A stretch of DNA of 35,456 nucleotides from a virus: the IMG/VR virus record IMGVR_UViG_3300044960_000577, positions 1 to 35,456 of that record. The stretch is one strand, 5' to 3'. The translations under genes were made by a program, and so were the position numbers. Every line of letters begins with the position of its first letter. The first letter of the stretch is position 1. Shown in pieces: positions 22,213 to 29,074 of this stretch. The notes beneath the pieces are model-generated. The model had not been told where the DNA came from, ran no database searches, and was given only the letters and a program-made list of their open reading frames with translations.

Positions 22213-22433
22213 GGCTGCACCGGTACCAACTCAAACTTCAGGCAGCGCGCTCCCGGGCGGTCCTGCAGTTTCCCCAGCCCGTACACTTGCCCTGGCTCAA
22301 GCGCCTTGGTGACCAGGTGGACGCACTGCTCGGCGCGCACGTGCGGACCCCACGCGGCGATCATAGCCAGCAGCATCATGCTCAGCGCAGCAGCAAGGGC
22401 CATGCCGATGATCACCGCGGGCGCCGTTCTCAC
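22209..22433 (-). CDS. Small membrane or exported protein, 74 aa
   Basis: GTG start in a GTGA overlap with the preceding gene. It has a hydrophobic N-terminus (residues about 5-27, APAVIIGMALAAALSMMLLA) and then a polar domain of about 45 residues with two cysteines (EQCVHLV and ARCLKFELVPV) that could form a disulfide outside the cell. It is unusual between two head genes. Unknown function; superinfection or envelope roles are possible but not shown. Confidence 0.5.
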   Translation of the reverse strand: MRTAPAVIIGMALAAALSMMLLAMIAAWGPHVRAEQCVHLVTKALEPGQVYGLGKLQDRPGARCLKFELVPVQP

Positions 22434-22765
22434 GGTAGCCGGAACACCGCCAGGTTCAACTGCGCCGAGTCCACGTCCACGTACACCTTGCCGTCGCTCT
22501 GGCGGTAGTCGCTCGTGAAGGGCCCGATGTAGCGGGTGGCACTGGCCGGCACGCTCACCTGGCGGTCGGCTACGGCCAGGCTGTCCACGGTCACGGGCGT
22601 GATGATGGTGACAGTGTGGGCGCCCCCGGCGTCCGCATTTCTGGCCACCAGGAAGGTCCGGGCGCCGTGGTCGAACTGGTGCCCGTTCGCGACGTCCCCG
22701 GCCACCTCGGTCGGGGCCACGCCCGCGCGGGTGATCTCCACCACCGTGATGTTGGCACGCGGCAT
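22430..22765 (-). CDS. Beta-rich virion-type protein, possible head decoration, 111 aa
   Basis: ATG 22765 has GGAGG at a spacing of 8. Almost wholly strand-like: ITVVEITRAGVAPTEVAGDV, HTVTIITPVTVDSLAVADRQ, then VSVPASATRYIGPFTSDYRQ and KVYVDVDSAQLNLAVFRLP. Small beta proteins with this kind of GP-type middle occur as head decoration or virion proteins. The 130-base structured gap upstream suggests separate expression control. Confidence 0.55.
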   Translation of the reverse strand: MPRANITVVEITRAGVAPTEVAGDVANGHQFDHGARTFLVARNADAGGAHTVTIITPVTVDSLAVADRQVSVPASATRYIGPFTSDYRQSDGKVYVDVDSAQLNLAVFRLP

Positions 22766-22792
22766 CTTGTCAGCCTCCTCTCACGTCAGCAT

Positions 22793-22874
22793 GGGGGCCG
22801 GCGTCCGGCTGGAGGGAGGAGTGGACGGACCCATGTGCTGTCTCATGGAGCACAGGAACAGGCCGCCAGCCCCC
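22793..22874 (-). promoter_or_regulatory. Structured leader with long-arm hairpin upstream of the 111-aa virion-type gene
   Basis: Within the 130-base gap between two head genes. On the transcript GGGGGCUGGCG (22874-22864) can pair with CGCCGGCCCCC (22803-22793), 11 pairs with one G-U. Smaller palindromes lie in the loop (TGTGCT/AGCACA). It resembles the three conserved elements in outer stem sequence but lacks their flank. A loosely related fourth element is possible. Confidence 0.4.
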
Positions 22875-22897
22875 CAATGGTTGATGTTCCCGTACCG

Positions 22898-23248
22898 CTA
22901 CGCGGCGAACGTGACCGCCCTGCTGGCTTCCAGCGCGCCGTTGGGCATCACGCCCACCACGTACAGCGTCTTCGCGCCGGCGGCGTGCGTGATGTCCAGT
23001 TCGGCCTCGCCGTTCTCGTCAAACTGCACCAGCAGCACCTTGTCGGCCACCGGCTCCGCCAGGATGGCCCCCTTGGTCCCCGCGGCCACGCCGCCGTCGG
23101 GGGCGGCGGCGATCAGCCCGTCGCCCTCGGCGCCATCGCTCAGGTACATCCACAGGGCCGCCCGTGTGCGCCGGCCGGCGCGGCTGAGTCGCGCCGTCAC
23201 GCGGATCACGTTGGCGGCTTCAGGGCCAACGCTGAATCTCAGCCTCAT
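22898..23248 (-). CDS. Small beta-rich head-region protein, 116 aa
   Basis: Of two close ATGs, 23248 is preferred because AGGAGG then lies 7 bases upstream; 23254 leaves almost no spacing. The sequence is beta-rich: LRFSVGPEAANVIRVTARLS, then LWMYLSDGAEGDGLIAAAPD and VLLVQFDENGEAELDITHAA, ending TFAA. It lies directly after the portal-MuF gene. A virion surface protein is plausible; no family is recognised. Confidence 0.55.
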   Translation of the reverse strand: MRLRFSVGPEAANVIRVTARLSRAGRRTRAALWMYLSDGAEGDGLIAAAPDGGVAAGTKGAILAEPVADKVLLVQFDENGEAELDITHAAGAKTLYVVGVMPNGALEASRAVTFAA

Positions 23249-23269
23249 GCTCATCCCTCCTCGCGTGCG

Positions 23270-25621
23270 TTAGTCCCCGGCCCAGGCGTCCTCCGGGGCC
23301 AAGTCCACGTCCTCAAACCCCGGCAGCGCGTCGCAGCGACAGTTGACGACCTCCTCAGGAGGCCCCTCAGGGTCCAGCGGGAACCGCAGGCCATTGGGGA
23401 ACCGCTCCCCGACCCTGATGGTCACGCCGTCCAGCGCCTGGTGGCTCGGGCGCACCTTGTCGTCGCGGGTGGTGATCCAGGTGTAGGTCTGCACGCCGGC
23501 GCGGCGGAAGACCTCATCCTGCGTGACCGTCTGCGCCATGCCGGTTTCCGTGCGCGCGATGGTCTCAGCGCGGCGCCGGTACGTCTCCTCGATCTCCCCC
23601 GCCAGGTCGCGCCGTATGGCCCGCGCCACGTCTAGCGGGTTTTTGCCCTCCTCAAAGAACTTCTCAATGAGCAGGTCCTGCAGGTCCTGGCGCGCGGTGG
23701 CGGTGATGTCCCGGATGTGCTCGCCCGCGATGCGCCGGAAGGTGTCCACCAGCGCCGGGTTCTTCAAGTCGAAGGCCACCCGCAGGCCCATGGCGCTGTA
23801 GGCGGCCGTCCCGGCCCAGTTGGCCACGTCCCGCATGTGCTGCACGGTCGCCTCCAGCAGGTCGTCCGCGGAGAACGCATCTGGCATGTCAGCGAACAGC
23901 CCCTCCAGGATCGCCCGCTGCGTGGGGCTGAGCGGCCGGCGCGCCTTTTCCGCCACGGCCTCCGCCGCAGGCACCCCCTGGGCGCGCACGGCCTGCACGG
24001 CCGCCACCAGCCGCCGCTCCTCCAGACCGGCCAGGTACCGCGCGGCCTTGGCCGCCAGCAGGCGCGTGACCACAGCCTGGAACCGCTTGACCAGGCGCTC
24101 CCGCGCCCGCAGCGTGGCCGGCTGGGCTCGCTTGAGGCCCAGGCTCTCCAGCAGCCGCTGGTCCTCCGCGCTCACTCCGTCCCCGGCACCGTCCCCGCCG
24201 CCGCTGGCCCGCGCGCCGAGGGCCGGCAGGTCCGCTACGCGCACCGGCGCGGCCGGGTTGATCCAGATGATGCGCTCGTCCCCGCCCGGCACCGGCTCCT
24301 TGCCCAGGTGTACAGCAACGTCATTGGGCGACCACGCGCCGAGTTTCACGCGCCGCTCCGCCAGTTCCATGTCGCGCACTTCATCGCGCACGTCGATTTC
24401 CTGGAACCGCAGTTCCCAGTCCTTCACCCCCAGCACGTCCCGGAACAGCCGGTTGAGCACGGCCTCCAGGCGGGTCTGGCGGGGCTTGATTACAGACTCC
24501 TTGTAGATCTGCGTCATCTCCGCGGCCGTGGCCCCGCCCAGGCTGCCCACGATGGCCCAGCCCACGCGGTAGGGCGGCATCTTGTGCGCCACCAGAATCT
24601 CCGTGGCGTTGTCCAGTTTGAACAGCCTGAAACTGGCGTCCCGCACCTCCACAGCCAGCGGCTCCAGCGTGACGTCCACCGTCTGCCCGGCCACCCCCGG
24701 CAGGGCCTCCAGCAGCACGGTGCGGTGATGCTGCCCCCTCAGCTGCTCCCGGAAGAACGTCTCGATGTAGTTGCGGCTGTCGGGGCTCAGCCGGCCGCCC
24801 TTCACCACCACGGCGTATGCCGGCACCGCGCGGTTGTCAAAGAACTCGATGTTGAACTCATGGGCCTTCTGGCTCCCGAGCATGGCAGAGAGCGCGCCCA
24901 GCCACTGGGGCGCGCCGTAGAACTCGCTCAGGTGCGTGTAAAGTTTGAGGTGCAGGACCTCGCTGGCCGCGTGCTCCAGCGCCAGCGTGCCCTGGGCCTC
25001 CCGGCCCGTGCGGTTGTCAATGGTCCGGTCATCCCCGTACAGCTTGAAGTACCGCCGCCTGCCGCCCCGCACCTGCACGTAGCCCTCCCGGTGCCGGCGC
25101 ACGCGCACGGTGGGGGCGGGCATGTGGTAGACGGCCAGTTGCTGGTTCGGCCCGCGAATGACCTCCAGGTAGCCGTTGCCCACGGCCTCCCAGTCCGTCA
25201 CCCACCGGGACATGATCTCCGTGAAGGACTCGTCCGGGTTGGGCGCGTCCAGGAACGCCTGCAGGCGCTCCCGCTGGGCAGGGTCCGGCTCCGTGCCCTC
25301 CGGCAGGCCGGGCGCACGGACGATCTGGAACCCGCGCTCCACCGCGTCAATGGCCTTCTGCTGCACGCAGGCGCCGTGCAGGGGGTTCAGGTAGATCCAG
25401 TCGTACAGTTTGCTCAGGTCAAACGGCGGCTCGACGACCTGCGCGCCGAAGCCGACCTTCTCCAGTTCCTCCAGTTGCCGGCTGCTGGGCGGCCAGGCGC
25501 CGCCGATGGCTTGCTGCTTCAGGGCCTCGACGCTGACCACGCGGCCATCGCCGACGATGAAGGCCTCAACGGCCCCCGAGGCTTCGACTTCCCCGTTGTG
25601 GATGAAGGTAGCTCGGGCCAT
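23270..25621 (-). CDS. Portal protein fused to MuF-type minor head protein, 783 aa
   Basis: Residues about 45-480 are a PBSX/SPP-type portal (LSKLYDWIYLNPLHGACVQQ, VTDWEAVGNGYLEVIRGPNQ, PPYRVGWAIVGSLGGATAAE). Residues about 510-783 are a Mu gpF-like minor head domain: helical region, ARTETGMAQTVTQDEVFRRA near 689, YTWITTRDDKVRPSHQALDG, and the closing EEVVNCRCDALPGF. In most phages these are two genes. The portal forms the DNA gate at one capsid vertex; the MuF part normally enters the head. The gene starts right next to a divergent lipoprotein gene. Confidence 0.88.
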   Translation of the reverse strand: MARATFIHNGEVEASGAVEAFIVGDGRVVSVEALKQQAIGGAWPPSSRQLEELEKVGFGAQVVEPPFDLSKLYDWIYLNPLHGACVQQKAIDAVERGFQIVRAPGLPEGTEPDPAQRERLQAFLDAPNPDESFTEIMSRWVTDWEAVGNGYLEVIRGPNQQLAVYHMPAPTVRVRRHREGYVQVRGGRRRYFKLYGDDRTIDNRTGREAQGTLALEHAASEVLHLKLYTHLSEFYGAPQWLGALSAMLGSQKAHEFNIEFFDNRAVPAYAVVVKGGRLSPDSRNYIETFFREQLRGQHHRTVLLEALPGVAGQTVDVTLEPLAVEVRDASFRLFKLDNATEILVAHKMPPYRVGWAIVGSLGGATAAEMTQIYKESVIKPRQTRLEAVLNRLFRDVLGVKDWELRFQEIDVRDEVRDMELAERRVKLGAWSPNDVAVHLGKEPVPGGDERIIWINPAAPVRVADLPALGARASGGGDGAGDGVSAEDQRLLESLGLKRAQPATLRARERLVKRFQAVVTRLLAAKAARYLAGLEERRLVAAVQAVRAQGVPAAEAVAEKARRPLSPTQRAILEGLFADMPDAFSADDLLEATVQHMRDVANWAGTAAYSAMGLRVAFDLKNPALVDTFRRIAGEHIRDITATARQDLQDLLIEKFFEEGKNPLDVARAIRRDLAGEIEETYRRRAETIARTETGMAQTVTQDEVFRRAGVQTYTWITTRDDKVRPSHQALDGVTIRVGERFPNGLRFPLDPEGPPEEVVNCRCDALPGFEDVDLAPEDAWAGD

Positions 25622-25664
25622 GCTGTTGCGGTGGTTCCGGGGGGCCGTGGGTGCATTCCTTCAC

Positions 25665-25677
25665 CCCCTGGCAGGGG
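25665..25677. other. Perfect short palindrome CCCCTGGCAGGGG between divergent genes
   Basis: Lies in the 120-base gap between the portal start (minus) and the lipoprotein start (plus). Arms CCCCT and AGGGG around GGC. It could be an operator or a small hairpin in the portal leader. No clear -35/-10 pair was found around it on either strand. Confidence 0.25.
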
Positions 25678-25744
25678 ATCAGCTACCTTGCGGGCAATCC
25701 GCCTATGTGCCCAAATAGCATGACCCCTGCGGAGGTGACGGCCA

Positions 25745-26137
25745 ATGAGGTCGGTGAGATTGTTCATAGGGCTGGTTCTGATCGCTCTAGTAGTCACCGC
25801 CTGCACGGGTGCTTCCCTTGACCCCGCTCGAAGCAGCACAGTCGAGGGCGTCCCAATCCCCGCGGCCGCGCGAGAGTGGGGGCCGGCTACCCCATTTCAG
25901 GCCAACTACAAGGTGCCCGGCGCAGAGTACGCCCGCCTGCTGGCATGGTATGATGTGCAACTACCGTCGGGACGAGCCTGGAAGGATTGGCAGTGGTGCG
26001 AAATCGTCCGTGACGCCACGTTCGTGCAACGCAACTATCACGTGCCCGGCACCCGGCACATTCTGGGCGTCGTGCTTACCAAAGGGAACCCGCCCACCAT
26101 CCTCATCGGCCGCGACCAAAGCGGCCCGTGCCTGTGA
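25745..26137 (+). CDS. Small lipoprotein on the opposite strand (moron-type gene), 130 aa
   Basis: The only convincing plus-strand gene. GGAGGTGA lies 6 bases before ATG 25745. It has a basic start, hydrophobic core (LFIGLVLIALVV) and a lipobox ending VTAC, giving lipidated Cys20. The mature part contains YKVPGAEYARLLAWYDVQLP, then WCEIVRDATFVQRNYHVP and ILGVVLTKGNPPTILIGRD, a small alpha-beta domain of the kind where a WY-containing helix precedes strands. Its orientation against the late operon suggests expression in the lysogen. Phage-encoded lipoproteins of this kind (T5 Llp, streptococcal Ltp) block superinfection; that role is inference. Confidence 0.8.
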   Translation: MRSVRLFIGLVLIALVVTACTGASLDPARSSTVEGVPIPAAAREWGPATPFQANYKVPGAEYARLLAWYDVQLPSGRAWKDWQWCEIVRDATFVQRNYHVPGTRHILGVVLTKGNPPTILIGRDQSGPCL

Positions 26138-26161
26138 CCTCCCATATCACGCTGACCTGTG

Positions 26162-26193
26162 ATAGGCATAGCAAGTAGTACGCTATTCCCTAT
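26162..26193. terminator. Hairpin between convergent genes
   Basis: ATAGG pairs with CCTAT, and ATAGC with GCTAT inside it, around a 9-base loop. It is placed between the ends of the plus-strand lipoprotein gene and the minus-strand phosphoribosyltransferase gene. There is no clear T run, so terminator function is uncertain. An overlapping TATCAC/GTGATA inverted repeat lies at 26145-26164. Confidence 0.3.
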
Positions 26194-26233
26194 ACCCGGT
26201 TCGTGGCCGGTTCAAGTGGCTCTGGGCAGGCTA

Positions 26234-27475
26234 TTACGCGAACGGTCTTCCTTTCCTCCACAGGTCGAAAGACTGTGCTAGGAGCATCCCAGCCGATGGA
26301 TTTTCCTCCAGCCTAACCTGCTCTTGGCCAAAGTCGCGGGCGATATCGTAGTCCTTTAGCCCAAAGGGCTCAACTATGTCCGGCCTACGAGGAACATAGG
26401 TAACATACGGTTTGGGGTACTTGCCGATCGTGAGCAGGATGATTTCGCGGGCCCCAGCAGCGTACAGCAGGTTCCGGGCCCACTCCAGCGACATTCCGGT
26501 TGTCGTGAAATCGTCGAAGATGATGACGCTGCGGTCCTTGATCCCATCTCGATACTCCGGATTCACATGGACTGTGTTTGTTTGGTTGGAGAAGTCCACG
26601 GGGTCATCCTGTCGGCCTTGCTTCCGAGCTTCACTGCGCGCCATGCTGCTGTCGATGGCTGGTCTCCCCCGCATGAGAAGATCCTCCTTGAAGTACCCGT
26701 GGAAGAGGCTAGATGCGGGCGCGACGAACTCACGTAGGACGCCACTAATCTTGCCGGGTCTGCTGCCAGGGTATACTGCGAAGTACGAATGTGGACGCAC
26801 GCGCCCCTCGACATAGAGGCTGCTTATCGCGTGCATCATCAGGAGATCCCGTGCGGACCATTGTCCAACCGTGACTTTGAGCCCGTAAGTGAAGACATCC
26901 TGCAGCCTGAAGGTTGGTTGGCTGGTTGCGGGCAGATTGGCGTTCGCGCCTAGGAGACTCCGCAGAGAGAGCCGTATCTTGGGATCGTCAGCACGATATT
27001 CCCAGCGCGGCCGGAGCAGAAGAAAGTGCGTGACATACCGCAAAACATCACCTGGACTTCCAGCGGACAAGACGGCAGTGATGCCGGAAGGCGGCGATTG
27101 GACCCACCGAGCGTGCAGATAGAATGTAGCTGCGTGGATGGCAGTTAACCAGTCCTGCTTGTCACTGCCGATGTACAACAGTTCGAACGGCTGCAACGCT
27201 AGCCGTCTGGCCGACTCTTCGATCCAGAGCGGCGAGCCCTTCTTCTTTGCCCCAGGTATGTCGGTCAGAGTGAGGAAGATATCCACTCTAGGGAGAGAGC
27301 GTGCCGCCAATTCCTTGTCAATGTCCTTCGGGTGGGTGGAGAATATCCCCACCCTGAGGTTCCTGGTCTTGAGTTCGGTGATTAGATCCCGGATTTCGGT
27401 CAGGAGTGGCTGATTTTGGAGCGGGAGCAGAATCGTCGTGTGGTCGAAGATGACACCCTTAAGAATTCCCCTCAC
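26234..27475 (-). CDS. HAD-like/phosphoribosyltransferase fusion, ShosT-like, 413 aa
   Basis: The likely start GTG 27475 overlaps the DprA-like gene by 17 bases; longer in-frame versions would overlap it far more. Residues about 5-130 are HAD-like: motif I KGVIFDHTT with Asp11 but Thr13 in place of the second Asp, a Thr motif in VGIFSTHPKD, and LLYIGSDKQDWLTAIHAA as motif IV. Residues about 200-413 form a type I phosphoribosyltransferase with the PRPP-binding motif SVIIFDDFTTTGMSLEW (about 315-332). Pairing with a DprA-like protein matches the ShosTA toxin-antitoxin/defence type, where the transferase is the toxin. Confidence 0.72.
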   Translation of the reverse strand: MRGILKGVIFDHTTILLPLQNQPLLTEIRDLITELKTRNLRVGIFSTHPKDIDKELAARSLPRVDIFLTLTDIPGAKKKGSPLWIEESARRLALQPFELLYIGSDKQDWLTAIHAATFYLHARWVQSPPSGITAVLSAGSPGDVLRYVTHFLLLRPRWEYRADDPKIRLSLRSLLGANANLPATSQPTFRLQDVFTYGLKVTVGQWSARDLLMMHAISSLYVEGRVRPHSYFAVYPGSRPGKISGVLREFVAPASSLFHGYFKEDLLMRGRPAIDSSMARSEARKQGRQDDPVDFSNQTNTVHVNPEYRDGIKDRSVIIFDDFTTTGMSLEWARNLLYAAGAREIILLTIGKYPKPYVTYVPRRPDIVEPFGLKDYDIARDFGQEQVRLEENPSAGMLLAQSFDLWRKGRPFA

Positions 27476-28763
27476 CCTCCAATTCCCTGGCCCACTGAGA
27501 CAGCAGCGTAATGAGCCTCTCGAGTTCCCCCGGCTTGACGTTCCTGCTCCTGATCTCGCTCCGAAGACGCTTCTCCACGAGCGATAGCGGAAAGACTTCG
27601 TGCCCCGCTTGCTGTGCAAGTTGCTGAAATATCTGGTCGAGGTGTTTCCAGCCGGATGAAGTTAGTACATCGACGACAGGGGCTCCGTCCCGAATCAACT
27701 CCTCGACCAATCCGTTTGCCCCCCTCCATCGCACCGCCAGGACTTTGCGGCCATACCTGCGGGCGAATCGAATGGTGTGAACGGTTCCGCCTTTCGGCCC
27801 GGACTCTATCGGTACTACCATGTCAGCCAGCGCCGCCTGCAATCGATTGCGTTCAACAAATGTCGTTCTCCGGTAATGCTCATGGGGCAGGTACTCAGTA
27901 GCAACAGCCCCGCCCTTCTCTAGGATCATTTCTCTCAGAGGGGCTGTGGACGCAGGGAACACAATCCCGATGCCGTGGCCGAGGAAGGCGACATTCACGA
28001 CTCCCTCCTGGAGCGACGCGCGGTGAGCCTCCTCATCGACGCCCTCAGCGAGGCCCGAGATGAGCGTGATCGGATACGCAGCCAGGATCTTGGCGACGAT
28101 GGTCGCTGCTCTGCGACCCTGGGATGAGGGCTTTCTGGTGCCAACAACGGCCACTGCCGGCCTGTGATAAAGCGCCCTGGCATTCCCTTGAACGAAGAGC
28201 CATCCCGGGGGATCGAGGATTTCCCGTAAGGGCGCTGGCAGTTCGCGCGCCGGGATAACTCTCACGCCTTTACCGGAAAGCTCGGCCGCCTTCTCCTGGC
28301 CCCGGGACAAAAGAACCGGCGCCATACGGAGGATTTCACTTGTCATCCGGTCTGAGGCCCGGACCTTCGCCTTCACCAGAATGTCTCGAAGGAGGACGGG
28401 GTCTGCGTGCCATACCCTGCCAAGCTCGCCCTCGAAAGCCTCCACGAGTGCCCTAAGGCCTCTCAGGCCAAGCCCCTTGATGCCGCTCAGCGCCAGTAGA
28501 GACACGTCGAACGGCACGGATTCGCGGCGGTGGGCACCCTCTCTCGGCTCTGGGAACAGAGGGCCGATCGTTTTCTCCGGAGCCACCTTCACTGAGTCCA
28601 CCGTCATAGGCGAACCTGCATCAACGCGATCCTCGCTCCCAACGGTCACAGGCGCTGCCACCTCGGCACCCTGGTGCCCTCCGGGGCTGTCGTCCATCAC
28701 CCACGGTAGACCTTCCTGTAGGCCGGACGCGAAAGTGCCCTTAGCCCGACGATGCGTCTCCAA
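27459..28763 (-). CDS. DprA/SMF-like protein, ShosA-like, 434 aa
   Basis: TTG start at 28763 with AAGGGAG at a spacing of 8. The first 85 residues are low-complexity and acidic. Residues 92-115 form a helix-hairpin-helix-type unit (LSGIKGLGLRGLRALVEAF). Residues about 200-350 form the DprA Rossmann domain: VVGTRKPSSQG (206-216), ISGLAEGVDEEAHRA (235-249), FPAS (269-272), TFVERNRLQAALADMVVPIE (301-320) and a Gly-rich GPKGGTVHT. A C-terminal helical part follows. Host DprA loads RecA in transformation, but here the gene is inside the phage late region and overlaps the phosphoribosyltransferase gene, so an antitoxin or DNA-sensing role is favoured. Confidence 0.75.
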   Translation of the reverse strand: METHRRAKGTFASGLQEGLPWVMDDSPGGHQGAEVAAPVTVGSEDRVDAGSPMTVDSVKVAPEKTIGPLFPEPREGAHRRESVPFDVSLLALSGIKGLGLRGLRALVEAFEGELGRVWHADPVLLRDILVKAKVRASDRMTSEILRMAPVLLSRGQEKAAELSGKGVRVIPARELPAPLREILDPPGWLFVQGNARALYHRPAVAVVGTRKPSSQGRRAATIVAKILAAYPITLISGLAEGVDEEAHRASLQEGVVNVAFLGHGIGIVFPASTAPLREMILEKGGAVATEYLPHEHYRRTTFVERNRLQAALADMVVPIESGPKGGTVHTIRFARRYGRKVLAVRWRGANGLVEELIRDGAPVVDVLTSSGWKHLDQIFQQLAQQAGHEVFPLSLVEKRLRSEIRSRNVKPGELERLITLLSQWARELEGEGNS

Positions 28764-29074
28764 CGGGGGTTCTCCCTTGACTTGACACCGACAGAATCAG
28801 GCAGATGATTGCGCCTGGATATGTGGGAAAAGGAAGATCAAGCCCCGCCCCGCAGTTAGCCCACATAGGCCCACTTGTGTTCCCAATTTCTTGGGAGTGG
28901 ACCGTTTTCCTGCCGTGAACCCATGGCCCGGTCCTCGGTGGCCATCCCGGAAGGGAGGCGGCCAATTCCAAGCAGTTGACGCAGCCCTTACGGGCATTCT
29001 CAGCGCCTAGCGCACTCAAGCTGGCAACAGGGACCATCAGTGCCAGCGGATGGGGAGGGAGGCTAGGTGCACAC
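28764..29074. other. Intergenic region between large terminase and the DprA-like gene
   Basis: About 310 bases without a convincing gene. It must hold the signals for the DprA-like/phosphoribosyltransferase pair. It includes a perfect inverted repeat TCCCAA-tttc-TTGGGA at 28881-28896, which could be an operator or hairpin, and a repeated GTGGGC word next to it. No strong -35/-10 pair was identified. Short open frames here have no ribosome site. Confidence 0.4.

Noticed and set aside
25519-25652. Alternative frame starting at an ATG after GAAGGA just upstream of the portal gene
   Set aside because: It runs Pro/Arg/Ser-rich inside the portal gene without family pattern; at most a short leader peptide, not supported enough to list.
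23717-25723. 668-codon plus-strand open frame opposite the portal-MuF gene
   Set aside because: Pro/Arg/His-rich shadow of a well-recognised gene, without ribosome site or domain.
26160-26233. tRNA-like GGTTCAAGT word near the convergent gene ends
   Set aside because: The T-arm stem would have only about three pairs and no acceptor or anticodon arms could be built.
27459-28763. Reading the DprA-like gene as a host competence gene and thus a phage-host boundary
   Set aside because: Phage late genes flank it on both sides in the same orientation, and it overlaps a phosphoribosyltransferase gene, unlike chromosomal dprA contexts.
28741-29037. 98-codon minus-strand frame ahead of the DprA-like gene
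   Set aside because: No convincing ribosome site or domain, composition unlike coding genes, and it overlaps the DprA-like start; treated as intergenic.
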